Assembly: GCA_013314755.1 (NCBI GenBank)
Contig: JABUFA010000025.1
Location: 1 to 52,720 of the forward strand
Direction: 5' to 3'
Source: Chthonomonadia bacterium
GTDB taxonomy: Bacteria > Armatimonadota > HRBIN16
Length of the DNA: 52,720 nt
A model generated the notes under the pieces. It was not told where the DNA came from. It did not search any database and was given only the letters and a program-made list of their open reading frames with translations. Positions 35,731 to 43,000 of this stretch are shown here, in pieces. Positions within the stretch are counted from its first letter, which is position 1; each line of letters starts with the position of its first letter. The position numbers and the translations under genes were made by a program.

Positions 35731-36834
35731 ATGCGTCGGGCACTGGCTCTGGCGCGGCGGGGGTATACTGCTCCCAATCCGATGGTCGGAGCGGTGCTGG
35801 TGAAGGATGGGCGCATTGTGGGTGAGGGGTATCATCGCCGGGCGGGATTGCCTCATGCGGAGGTGGAAGCCCTGCGCCGGGCGGGTGAGAACGCACGCGG
35901 CGCGACCCTGTATGTCACGCTGGAGCCATGCGGTCACTGGGGGCGCACTCCCCCCTGCGCCGACGCGCTGATTGAGGCTGGAGTTCGCTGTGTGTACGCG
36001 GCGATGCAGGACCCCAATCCGCGGGTGTCGGGCAAAGGCTTTGCGAAGCTGCGCGAGGCAGGCGTAGAGGTGTACGAAGGCATACTGGAAGGGCAGGCAC
36101 GCCAGCTGAACGAGATTTTCGTGAAATACCATACCACGGGAATGCCCTTCGTCACGGTGAAGGCGGCGATGTCGCTGGACGGCAAGATTGCCACGCGCAC
36201 GGGCGACAGCAAATGGATTACCGATGAGCCGGCGCGACGCCTGGTGCATCGCCTTCGGGCGCGATACGATGCGATTATGGTCGGTATTGGCACGGTGCTG
36301 GAAGATGACCCCCTGCTGACCGTTCGTCTGCCCGGACTCAAGGGGATTCACCGACTGCGAGTGGTGGTGGACAGCCGATTGCGCTGTCCCGATGGGGCAC
36401 AGATATTGAACGTAGAGGAGTCGCCCACGCTGATTGCCACGACCGACCTCGCACCGACGCACAGGGTTCAGAGCCTGCGCGAACGGGGAGTGGAGGTGGA
36501 GGTGCTTCCCGCCGATGCGGATGGGCATGTCGATCTGGATGCGCTGATGCGTTCGCTGGCGAAGCGCGGCGTTACTGGTGTGCTGTGCGAGGGCGGCGGC
36601 ACGTTGATTGCCAGCCTGCTGGCGAGGCGACTGGTGGACAAGGTGCTCTTTTTTTATGCGCCGTGCCTTATCGGTGGACACGACGCCCCAACCGCTGTGG
36701 AGGGCGAGGGGTTCGCACGGGTTGGCGAATCCCTGCGGTTAGATAGGGTACACTGGAGAAGAGTTGGGCGCGACATGATGGTGCAGGGGTATCCGGTCTG
36801 GGAGGAGGGGAGCGAGTGTTCACCGGCATTGTGA
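35731..36834 (+). CDS. ribD: Bifunctional riboflavin deaminase/reductase
   Basis: This enzyme catalyses two riboflavin steps: deamination of the pyrimidine from GTP cyclohydrolase II and reduction of its ribose. The deaminase zinc site is His42 with Glu44 (HAEVEAL), and Cys67 and Cys76 in EPCGHWGRTPPC. The reductase half begins near VTVKAAMSLDGKIATRTGDS. From ATG 35731 it is 367 residues. I chose this start because GAGGAG lies 7 bases upstream. Upstream in-frame ATGs at 35704 and 35692 would complete the first helix but have no ribosome site. Its stop overlaps ribE by 19 bases. ribBA and ribH are not in view. Confidence 0.93.
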   Translation: MRRALALARRGYTAPNPMVGAVLVKDGRIVGEGYHRRAGLPHAEVEALRRAGENARGATLYVTLEPCGHWGRTPPCADALIEAGVRCVYAAMQDPNPRVSGKGFAKLREAGVEVYEGILEGQARQLNEIFVKYHTTGMPFVTVKAAMSLDGKIATRTGDSKWITDEPARRLVHRLRARYDAIMVGIGTVLEDDPLLTVRLPGLKGIHRLRVVVDSRLRCPDGAQILNVEESPTLIATTDLAPTHRVQSLRERGVEVEVLPADADGHVDLDALMRSLAKRGVTGVLCEGGGTLIASLLARRLVDKVLFFYAPCLIGGHDAPTAVEGEGFARVGESLRLDRVHWRRVGRDMMVQGYPVWEEGSECSPAL

Positions 36835-37457
36835 GAGAACTGGGCGTGGTCGAGCGGATAGACACGGGCGCGGAGGGGGCGCGGCTCTCCATCGCGGCGC
36901 CGCACACGGCGGCCAGGGTACAGGTGGGCGACAGCGTAGCGATTAACGGCGTCTGTCTGACCGTGGTGCGGAAAGAGGGGGAACGTCTGGAGTTTGACGC
37001 TGTGCTGGAGACCCTGCGCCGGAGCAATCTGGGCGAATTGAAGCGCGGCGACCAGGTGAATCTGGAGGACTCTCTGCGTGCCGGCGAGGCAATGGGCGGG
37101 CACTTCGTGCAGGGGCATGTGGATACGACGGGTGTGGTGCAGGGGTTGAACCCGCAGGGCAACGCGGTGGTCATGGTGGTGGGTGTTCCCGAAGAGTGGA
37201 TGCGGTATGTGGTGCCGAAAGGGTCTGTGGCGGTGGATGGTGTGAGCCTGACAGTGGTGGATGTGGGCAGGAGCGATTTCAGCGTATGGCTGATTCCGCA
37301 CACGCGGGCGGTAACCACGCTGGGACTGCGCCGGATTGGCGACCGGGTAAACGTGGAATTCGACGTGCTGGCGAAATACATTGAGCGGTTGCTGAAGGCG
37401 CGACGGGGCGGCGGCGTGGATATGGAACTGTTGAAGCGGACGGGGTTTGTGGAGTAG
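36816..37457 (+). CDS. ribE: Riboflavin synthase, alpha subunit
   Basis: This 213-residue enzyme dismutates two lumazines to riboflavin. It has the expected internal duplication: MFTGIVRELG with SVAINGVCLTVV in the first half, and GHFVQGHVDTTG with SVAVDGVSLTVV in the second. The start is GTG at 36816 within ribD, so the two are translationally coupled; GGAGGGGAG lies before it. dapF follows after 3 bases. Confidence 0.95.
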   Translation: MFTGIVRELGVVERIDTGAEGARLSIAAPHTAARVQVGDSVAINGVCLTVVRKEGERLEFDAVLETLRRSNLGELKRGDQVNLEDSLRAGEAMGGHFVQGHVDTTGVVQGLNPQGNAVVMVVGVPEEWMRYVVPKGSVAVDGVSLTVVDVGRSDFSVWLIPHTRAVTTLGLRRIGDRVNVEFDVLAKYIERLLKARRGGGVDMELLKRTGFVE

Positions 37458-37460
37458 GGA

Positions 37461-38303
37461 ATGGCAGGTCTTGCTTTCTCCAAGATGCACGGCGCAGGCA
37501 ACGATTTCGTGGTGGTGGCGGAGGAGGCAGTGCGGTCATTCTCCCTGCCGGAGCTGGCACGGCGATTGTGCCAGAGGCGGTTTGCCATTGGCGCGGATGG
37601 ACTGCTTGTGGTGGGGCGTGGGGAGCGGCATCCGGTGAAGATGCGCATGTTCAATCCCGACGGCACGGAGGATATGTGCGGGAACGGCTTGCGATGTGTG
37701 GCGAAATGGGCGGTGATGCGTGGTCTGGCGGCGGACAGCCGTTTTGTGGTGGAGACGATAGACGGAGAAAAAGGGGTGGAGCTACTGCCCGATGGGACGG
37801 TCCGGGTGGAGCTGGGCGAGCCGCGCTTCGAGCCGGAGCGGGTTCCCGTGCTGGCAGAGATGAATCCTGTGGTGGACCTGCCGCTGGACCTGCCCGATGG
37901 CAGGGTGAAGATTACCGCGGTATTCACCGGTTCCACGCATGGGGTGGTGTTTGTGGACCGTCTGCCCGAGGATGAACGCTTCCTGCGCGATAGTCCCCTG
38001 ATTGAGAACCATCCGCTGTTTCCCCAGCGTACCAGCGTGCTGTGGACGGTGGTAGAAAGCCCTTCGCGGTTGATGATGCGAATCTGGGAGCGTGGCGCGG
38101 GCGAGACGCTGGCATGTGGCACGGGAGCCTGTGCCGCGGCGGTAGCAGGGCAATTGCATGGATTGGTGGGCGAAGAGGTGGAGGTTCATTCCGCGGGCGG
38201 AGTGCTTCGCGTGTGGTGGCGACCGGGTTCGCCGGTGTTCCTGACGGGTGCTGCCGAGCTGGTTTACGAAGGTTTCTACCTGCTGGACGAGGTGAAGGCA
38301 TGA
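37461..38303 (+). CDS. dapF: Diaminopimelate epimerase
   Basis: This 280-residue cofactor-free epimerase converts LL- to meso-diaminopimelate for peptidoglycan and lysine. The two catalytic cysteines are Cys73 (DMCGNGLRC) and Cys219 (LACGTGACAAAV), and KMHGAGNDF (8-16) opens the fold. It supports a meso-DAP wall, with asd and dapA elsewhere in the window. The next gene, an M15 peptidase, starts inside its stop (ATGA). Confidence 0.96.
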   Translation: MAGLAFSKMHGAGNDFVVVAEEAVRSFSLPELARRLCQRRFAIGADGLLVVGRGERHPVKMRMFNPDGTEDMCGNGLRCVAKWAVMRGLAADSRFVVETIDGEKGVELLPDGTVRVELGEPRFEPERVPVLAEMNPVVDLPLDLPDGRVKITAVFTGSTHGVVFVDRLPEDERFLRDSPLIENHPLFPQRTSVLWTVVESPSRLMMRIWERGAGETLACGTGACAAAVAGQLHGLVGEEVEVHSAGGVLRVWWRPGSPVFLTGAAELVYEGFYLLDEVKA

Positions 38304-38971
38304 GCGACTGGCGCAAGAAGGGCGCACCCGAACCGATTGCCGCGCTGAACCGGGTGCCGCTGTACGAGTGCAGTGAACCGTTGGTGGATATTCGCAAAGC
38401 CTGCCCGAAGGTGCGGGTGGCGCGAAAGTGTATTCCCTTCCTGCGTGCGACGGTGGCGCAGATGCTGAATCGGGCGCAGGACCTCCTGCCGCCGGGCTAT
38501 CAGCTGCGCGTGACAACCGCCTACCGCACGCTGGAGATGCAGAGGGAGCATTACGAGAACTATTTCAATCAGCTGCGCGAGAAGCATCCCGAATGGAGCT
38601 ATGCGACTCTGCGTCGGATGACCAACCGTTTCTTTGCGCCGGTGGACCAGAAGGCGCCGCCCGGTCACTGCACAGGGGGCGCGGTGGATGTGCAGTTGCT
38701 GTTGCCAGGCGGGAAGCCTGCAGATGTGACCTCGCCTTTTAGCGGCTGGCAGGCAGCGCCGACGTGGATTGAAGGCTTGACGCCGGAGGCGCACCGCAAC
38801 CGCATGATTCTGGTGCAAGCCATGCTGGACGCGGGTTTCAGCAACTGCCGGGACGAGTTCTGGCACTATTCGTATGGCGATGCCGCATGGGCGGTGCGCG
38901 TGGGAGCACCGTACTGCATTTACGGTTTGATCCATCTGCCACCGGAGTGGCAAAAGCGTGTGCGCAAATAA
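38300..38971 (+). CDS. M15-family peptidase, D-Ala-D-Ala dipeptidase-like
   Basis: A 223-residue zinc peptidase related to VanX/DdpX. The zinc ligands and base are in place: His123 in GHCTGGAVD, Asp130, Glu186 and His189 in DEFWHYSYGD; Arg76 in TAYRT corresponds to the substrate arginine. No signal peptide is visible, so it would act in the cytosol on D-Ala-D-Ala or other wall fragments. The ATG at 38300 overlaps dapF, linking it with cell-wall precursor synthesis. An open frame reaching back to 38042 is only an image of dapF. A vancomycin-resistance role is not implied because vanHA-like genes are absent. Confidence 0.88.
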   Translation: MSDWRKKGAPEPIAALNRVPLYECSEPLVDIRKACPKVRVARKCIPFLRATVAQMLNRAQDLLPPGYQLRVTTAYRTLEMQREHYENYFNQLREKHPEWSYATLRRMTNRFFAPVDQKAPPGHCTGGAVDVQLLLPGGKPADVTSPFSGWQAAPTWIEGLTPEAHRNRMILVQAMLDAGFSNCRDEFWHYSYGDAAWAVRVGAPYCIYGLIHLPPEWQKRVRK

Positions 38972-38992
38972 CCGATAAAGGAGGTGCATGTG

Positions 38993-39484
38993 ATGCCAAC
39001 ACGAACTGCCGGAGACGCCGTAGTGGACTTCACCTTCAAAGGGGTGGACGGGAAGACATACTCCACTGCTGAGACACGCAAGAACGGGTTGCTGATGCTG
39101 GTTTTCTACAAGGTCACCTGTCCCGTGTGCCAGTTTAACAACCCATACATGGAGAAGTTTCGGGCGTACGAGGGAAAGGGTTTCCAGATATGGGGTGTGT
39201 CGCAGGATGATGCCCAGAAGACGGTGGAGTACGCCCGCACCTATGGCAATGTGACCTTCCCGCAGGTGCTGGATGAGGAGCTGAAGGCGACGGTAGCGTA
39301 TGACCTGGTGTCTGTGCCCACGCTGTATCTGCTCGACTCGGGCGACACCATCCTGTGGCAGACGATGGGCTGGAACCGCGACGAGCTGAACAAGGTTTCA
39401 CAGATGATTGCTGAACGGTTAGGCGTGCCTGCGGTGAAGATTGTGGAGGATGATGACCCTGCGCCCGTTTTCCGCCCCGGTTGA
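38993..39484 (+). CDS. Thioredoxin-fold peroxiredoxin/TlpA-like protein
   Basis: A 163-residue AhpC/TSA-family protein. The active-site stretch is FYKVTCPVCQFNNPYMEKF, with a CPVC pair as in TlpA/ResA-type thiol reductases instead of the PxxxT/SxxC of peroxiredoxins. VSQDDAQKTVEYARTYG and the cis-proline loop VSVPTLYLLD follow. No signal peptide is visible, so it should be cytosolic. The ATG at 38993 has AAGGAGGT 7 bases upstream. An in-frame GTG at 38984 overlaps that site and is unlikely. It is the last gene of the long plus-strand run before a terminator. Confidence 0.85.
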   Translation: MPTRTAGDAVVDFTFKGVDGKTYSTAETRKNGLLMLVFYKVTCPVCQFNNPYMEKFRAYEGKGFQIWGVSQDDAQKTVEYARTYGNVTFPQVLDEELKATVAYDLVSVPTLYLLDSGDTILWQTMGWNRDELNKVSQMIAERLGVPAVKIVEDDDPAPVFRPG

Positions 39485-39500
39485 GGTTCCAAACGTCCAT

Positions 39501-39517
39501 CCGCTTAGGTTAAGCGG
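39501..39517. terminator. Small hairpin after the thioredoxin-fold gene
   Basis: CCGCTTA-GGT-TAAGCGG forms a 7-bp stem 17 bases after the stop codon. It precedes the stronger hairpin at 39534. Confidence 0.45.
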
Positions 39518-39533
39518 AGCTTCACCAAATAAG

Positions 39534-39561
39534 AAGCCCAAAGCCGCATGGCTTTGGGCTT
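39534..39561. terminator. Bidirectional terminator
   Basis: AAGCCCAAAGCC-GCAT-GGCTTTGGGCTT is a perfect 12-bp stem between convergent stops (39484 and 39580). On the minus strand it is followed by a T-rich CTTATTTGG, so it should serve both genes. Confidence 0.75.
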
Positions 39562-39579
39562 GAACCTGTTGTTGTTCAC

Positions 39580-39783
39580 CTAAGACGAAGTGGCTTTCTG
39601 GGGAAGCACCAGTCCCAATCGCTCACCGATTTGCAGTGCCTGTTCCGCATCGCGCTCGTATAAGGATAACCATAATTGCATGTTACGCTCCTTGACGTAA
39701 TCCACAGCGCTTGCCGGAACATACACTGACACCAGCTGCCAGCTTCGCGGGAACAACAACGACACCCGGCGCTCTGTTTCCAT
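39580..39783 (-). CDS. Short protein, function unknown
   Basis: A 67-residue soluble protein, not recognised. The start is secure: AAAGGAGGTG lies 5 bases upstream of the ATG at 39783, and a TATAAT box lies about 110 bases upstream. The sequence METERRVSLLFPRSWQLVSV then a mixed alpha/beta pattern (AVDYVKERNMQLWLSLYERD, ALQIGERLGLVLPQ) has no membrane segment. It ends at a bidirectional terminator. It could be a small regulator or chaperone-like protein, but nothing in the sequence decides this. Confidence 0.65.
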   Translation of the reverse strand: METERRVSLLFPRSWQLVSVYVPASAVDYVKERNMQLWLSLYERDAEQALQIGERLGLVLPQKATSS

Positions 39784-39891
39784 ACTGCACCTCCTTTCCC
39801 GCGAGTTCAGCGCCGATACCGTCTGTTTAGACGCCTGTCAAGTTGCCAATGTTCCCGAAGAATTGGGGAATCGTACGGGTTTTTCATCTCC

Positions 39892-39897
39892 ATTATA
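39892..39897 (-). promoter_or_regulatory. -10 box for the 67-residue protein gene
   Basis: The minus strand reads TTGTATAATGG with a perfect TATAAT. The -35 region 17 bases upstream (TGGCAT) is poor. It lies downstream of the terminator at 39929-39956, so this gene has its own transcription start. Confidence 0.5.
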
Positions 39898-39928
39898 CAA
39901 CACTGCGGTTAAAAATGCCAGCGAAATG

Positions 39929-39956
39929 AAAAAAACGCCCCGACACCGCCGGGGCG
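39929..39956 (-). terminator. Intrinsic terminator of the candidate small RNA
   Basis: On the minus strand CGCCCCG-GCGGTGT-CGGGGCG is followed directly by seven T residues. No recognised gene on this strand ends here, so it marks the end of a non-coding transcript. Confidence 0.8.
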
Positions 39957-40044
39957 AAACGCAGGAATGAAGGAGTGAGTGTCTGAACGGAAAAGACCTC
40001 CTGCTGTCGGTGTCCAGCTCTTTTCGTGCACACACTCCTGCACA
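39929..40044 (-). ncRNA. Candidate sigma-54-dependent small RNA
   Basis: About 116 nt between a predicted sigma-54 start (near 40044) and an intrinsic terminator. The transcript would begin GUGCAGGAGUGUGUGCACG and fold into one long imperfect hairpin: GGAGUG with CACUCC, CGAAAAGA with UCUUUUCCG (one bulge), and GCUG with CAGC at the tip, exposing an AGGAGG near the apex. No start codon follows that AGGAGG at a usable distance. It does not resemble SRP RNA, tmRNA or a riboswitch that I know. A 6S-like regulator is possible but unproven. Confidence 0.5.
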
Positions 40045-40054
40045 TCACCTATAG

Positions 40055-40070
40055 TGCAAGATTCGTACCA
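40055..40070 (-). promoter_or_regulatory. Sigma-54 (-24/-12) promoter of the candidate small RNA
   Basis: The minus strand reads TGGTACGAATCTTGCA. GG and GC are exactly 10 bases apart, as sigma-54 requires. It differs at one base from the element at 41401-41416. The rest of the 457-base gap (40071-40240) shows no gene and no clear sigma-70 promoter for the PEP-CTERM gene after it. Confidence 0.65.
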
Positions 40071-40240
40071 TTCGCGGGGTAAACCAGAAAACAGGCGGTT
40101 TTTACAGGGGGGAGGTTGTAAGAGTGATCTCAAGGCGCATGAGAGATTGGGAACAAGAAACGAACGCAATGGTTGAAAAAGTATTTCCTGCCAGCAATTT
40201 TACTATGGATAGGGAGTAACAAGAAAGGAGGATATTCCCG

Positions 40241-41281
40241 ATGCGGTGGATGAGATGGCTTCCGACGGTGCTTATCGCGTTTAGCCTGCAGCTTGGCGTT
40301 GTGCTCTCTGCTAGCGCACAGGTCGGACTTGTGCAGTATCACAAGCAGCAGAACTTCTTCCTGCAGCCCGGTGGGAACGTACCGCCTTTGGTCAACTGGG
40401 AGTGGGACGTATTCGCGCTTGCTGTTGGACCTCCACCCGCAGTACAAGCTGGCAACCCAGGTATTCTCAGAGATATTAACGTTGGCTTTCAGAGAAGGGA
40501 CGCTCAAAGGGAGAAACCTTGGGCAAAGGCTAGTGCCACAAGTTGGGTCAATCTAACCGCGAAAGCCCCCCAGGCTGTGACAGGCCAAATTGGTGTATCC
40601 GGCTGGGCATGGGTAGGGCCGCCGCAGGGTCAAAACGCAAGGGCAGAGAGTAGGTCTAAGTCTAAGATTACAGCAACAGCACGGACAGATAACGGTAAGG
40701 GAATAATCACTCTAGGTAACTCTGTGAGTGCAAGTCTCAGCGGGTCTGTGAATGTGGCGCAAAACGTGAACGTGAAAGACCCTATGTACATTGAAATCAT
40801 CGACCTTGATTTGAACCTGCTGGACCGACTGAAGATACTGGATATCGAGCTGAACATGCGCAGCCCTGGCGACGCAAACGAGAGCACCGTTGAGTGGGAC
40901 GATATCACCAACTACCTGTACTTCAATGTGGTGCATGATGCCGACCTCATCATCGATATCCCTGGCGACTACACTGATCTGGAAGGCAAAGTAAAACTTT
41001 CTATACGCGGAGGCACAATCACGGGGTCCGAAGATAGCGGCATCTTCGATGGGCTGTTCCCTGATGTCGGTGAATTGGGGATATTTAGTGTAAACATGCC
41101 TGTTCTAGAGATGGAATACGACGTGAGCAGCTATTTCGGCGACCCGAACAACCCCGAGGAAAGATATCTGGGTTTCATACTCGAAGGTGCGGGAGAGGCT
41201 CAGGCTGTCATTCCTGAACCAGCTACCCTGCTGCTGTTCTCCGTTGGTATGTTGCCGCTTATTCGCAGGTTCAGGAAATAG
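40241..41281 (+). CDS. PEP-CTERM sorting-domain protein
   Basis: A 346-residue exported protein. It has a signal peptide (WLPTVLIAFSLQLGVVLSASA-Q) and a C-terminal sorting signal, IPEPATLLLFSVGMLPLIRR followed by FRK. The body is rich in Asn, Val and Thr in beta-strand patterns with no recognised domain: a region with alternating charges near residues 140-160 (ARAESRSKSKITATART) and a Leu/Asp segment (IIDLDLNLLDRLKILDIEL). It has few cysteines. The ATG at 40241 has AAAGGAGG upstream. A terminator follows 24 bases after its stop, so it is a single-gene unit. Surface or extracellular-matrix anchoring is likely through exosortase. Confidence 0.88.
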   Translation: MRWMRWLPTVLIAFSLQLGVVLSASAQVGLVQYHKQQNFFLQPGGNVPPLVNWEWDVFALAVGPPPAVQAGNPGILRDINVGFQRRDAQREKPWAKASATSWVNLTAKAPQAVTGQIGVSGWAWVGPPQGQNARAESRSKSKITATARTDNGKGIITLGNSVSASLSGSVNVAQNVNVKDPMYIEIIDLDLNLLDRLKILDIELNMRSPGDANESTVEWDDITNYLYFNVVHDADLIIDIPGDYTDLEGKVKLSIRGGTITGSEDSGIFDGLFPDVGELGIFSVNMPVLEMEYDVSSYFGDPNNPEERYLGFILEGAGEAQAVIPEPATLLLFSVGMLPLIRRFRK

Positions 41282-41305
41282 TATCCGTTGTTCGGACTGC
41301 AAGCG

Positions 41306-41334
41306 TCCCCTGCTAAGAAGCAGGGGATTTTCTT
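41306..41334 (+). terminator. Intrinsic terminator after the PEP-CTERM gene
   Basis: CCCCTGCT-AAGA-AGCAGGGG (8 bp, extended by one T-A pair) is followed by ATTTTCTTG. After it comes an A/T-rich stretch and then the sigma-54 element at 41401. Confidence 0.75.
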
Positions 41335-41400
41335 GTGGCGGTCTATTTATCTTAACTAATTATATAATTTTTTTCACAAAACCTCTTCTACCCCCGTTTT

Positions 41401-41416
41401 TGGCACGAATCTTGCA
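41401..41416 (+). promoter_or_regulatory. Sigma-54 (-24/-12) promoter of the sigma-like gene
   Basis: TGGCACGAATCTTGCA matches the sigma-54 consensus TGGCACG-N4-TTGCA exactly, with GG and GC 10 bases apart. The predicted start is near 41427, 63 bases before the ATG at 41490. The A/T-rich 41341-41375 upstream could bind an activator or IHF-like protein. Confidence 0.75.
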
Positions 41417-41489
41417 GTATATTTGGGTGGAAAGCTGGCGCAGGGGAGAGCGAGCGCGTTGATGTGTTGGGCAGGCTCCCTGCTACCGC

Positions 41490-42044
41490 ATGGTCTCTGT
41501 GGCAGGCATTCCCAGCCGGCTGGTAAGATGGGCAGACGATATTCTGCCCGACTGGAGGTGTGTGGAAGTGCCTGCCGAGACGGATTGGCAGTGTGCGGTA
41601 CGGTGTGCCCTGCGCCGGGTTGCCACCTGGAGGACGCCCCCCAACTGGTCGCGCCGGGACTGGATGGAGGAGATGCACGCGGAGGCAGAAGCAGGTGGCT
41701 GGAAAGCCTTCTGTGAGTACGATTCCAGCACCGGGTGCACTCTCTTCCAGTTCGTCTATCGTCATACCGTGAACACCTGCCTTCAGCGTTACCGCCAGGA
41801 GTGGCGTTATGCCCTGCACTGCCACCCGATAGAGGATTACCATCCCTTCCACGAAGAACCTTCGCCAGAACTGGGCGTGGCGATGGCGCATCTGCCTCTA
41901 CGTGACCGCGAACTGCTTTACGCCCTTTTCTGGGAAGGACGCAGTGAGACCGACGTCGCCCGCGAGCAGGGGATAAGCGTGCAGGCGGTCAGTCAGCATA
42001 AGCGTCGGGCGCTGCGGAGGCTGAGGGGGTTTTTGTGGGGATAG
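41490..42044 (+). CDS. Sigma-70-family (ECF-like) regulator
   Basis: A 184-residue protein whose C-terminal third is a sigma region 4 helix-turn-helix: LPLRDRELLYALFWEGRSET then DVAREQGISVQAVSQHKRRALRRL. The middle (FCEYDSSTGCTLFQFVYRHT, CLQRYRQEW) looks like region 2 of short ECF factors, although weak. The N-terminus is Trp- and Cys-rich. It has no ribosome site near the ATG at 41490, so expression may be low or the start slightly off. It lies after a sigma-54 promoter and 49 bases before a PEP-CTERM peptidase-like gene, suggesting a regulatory cascade. An anti-sigma gene is not seen. Confidence 0.75.
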   Translation: MVSVAGIPSRLVRWADDILPDWRCVEVPAETDWQCAVRCALRRVATWRTPPNWSRRDWMEEMHAEAEAGGWKAFCEYDSSTGCTLFQFVYRHTVNTCLQRYRQEWRYALHCHPIEDYHPFHEEPSPELGVAMAHLPLRDRELLYALFWEGRSETDVAREQGISVQAVSQHKRRALRRLRGFLWG

Positions 42045-42093
42045 GAATGACGTGGTGTCCTACCAACCCCAGGGGGAAGACGAGGTGAATCCG

Positions 42094-42972
42094 ATGAAAC
42101 ACAAATCTCTGGTTACCAGTCTCGGTATCATGTTCTCGCTCTTGCTGTTGCTGATCGGTTCAGCACCAGTGTGGGCACAAACAATCCTGCCTCAAAACGA
42201 TGACGACCCTATTGATTACGGTTACGAGTCTGAAAATGTGTGTTGCGTCGACGTAGCCGCCGTGAACATGCTCCACCGCCTGAGCAAGCAATCGGGAAAT
42301 CAAGGTCTGATTCCAACAGGCAAGAGCATCAAGGAACAGCAGGAGGACTTTCATAAGAAATATGATCCAAATTTTAGCAAGAAGATGGGGTCTTTAAATG
42401 ACGCCGTAACCGGATTTAAAGAGGTTCTTGCCGAACGAAAATTTACTGGCACAGTCCAACCATTTTATACGAAAGACCTTTCGTATCAGAAGCTGGTGGA
42501 AGAGTTCCAAAAGAACGGAACGATTATGCTTACTTGTCACAGCGATAAAGTCGGTGGACACGCGCTGTTTCTTTGGGGGCTGGAAACCGACCCCACTAAA
42601 CCGCCAAAGCTAACCATTATCGATCCGAACGTTCATCCCAACACCGAACACAAGATCGACGGTAAAAATACCAATTCCAAAGGGACCTCGACAGAGGTTG
42701 CGCTCACTATTGGCACTGATGAGAAAGGGTTTCCGAAATGGACGATTACTTACACCGCACCTGAATATACCTACCAGTACACCTACCGAAGAGAAGATGG
42801 TAGCCAGGAAACCATTGAGGAGACTTTCCCGGCGGTAACATACACCTATCGCATAACAGCCTTTCTCAGCGTTTCCGCGGTGAAGCCCATCCCCGAACCC
42901 ACCACCCTGCTCCTATTTGGCACGGGGTTGAGTGTGGTGCTCGGTTTCACGCGGGGGCGTCGCCGGACGTAG
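42094..42972 (+). CDS. PEP-CTERM protein with C39-like cysteine peptidase domain
   Basis: A 292-residue exported protein. Signal peptide (SLGIMFSLLLLLIGSAPVWA-Q). The body fits the papain-like C39 fold: Cys50/Cys51 at the start of a helix (ENVCCVDVAAVNMLHRL), His156 in KVGGHALFLWGLE and Asp177 in LTIIDPNVHPN, the order and spacing of a Cys-His-Asp triad. The C-terminus carries IPEPTTLLLFGTGLSVVLG then FTRGRRRT for exosortase sorting. The start at 42094 has GAGGTGA upstream. Whether it cleaves a leader or a surface protein is unknown, and the triad assignment is by reading only. A strong terminator follows. Confidence 0.8.
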   Translation: MKHKSLVTSLGIMFSLLLLLIGSAPVWAQTILPQNDDDPIDYGYESENVCCVDVAAVNMLHRLSKQSGNQGLIPTGKSIKEQQEDFHKKYDPNFSKKMGSLNDAVTGFKEVLAERKFTGTVQPFYTKDLSYQKLVEEFQKNGTIMLTCHSDKVGGHALFLWGLETDPTKPPKLTIIDPNVHPNTEHKIDGKNTNSKGTSTEVALTIGTDEKGFPKWTITYTAPEYTYQYTYRREDGSQETIEETFPAVTYTYRITAFLSVSAVKPIPEPTTLLLFGTGLSVVLGFTRGRRRT

Positions 42973-43000
42973 GGCAGTAACCGTCTCTCGTAAGCCACTG

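Noticed and set aside
38042-38299. Upstream extension of the M15 peptidase frame
   Set aside because: It overlaps dapF in another frame. The ATG at 38300 overlapping the dapF stop gives a normal family start.
38300-38971. Vancomycin-resistance VanX
   Set aside because: There is no VanH or VanA-type ligase nearby, and the organism appears Gram-negative. The neighbours are dapF and riboflavin genes.
39838-40035. Minus-strand 65-codon frame across the candidate small RNA
   Set aside because: It runs through the intrinsic terminator, has no ribosome site at a usable distance and no protein-like composition.
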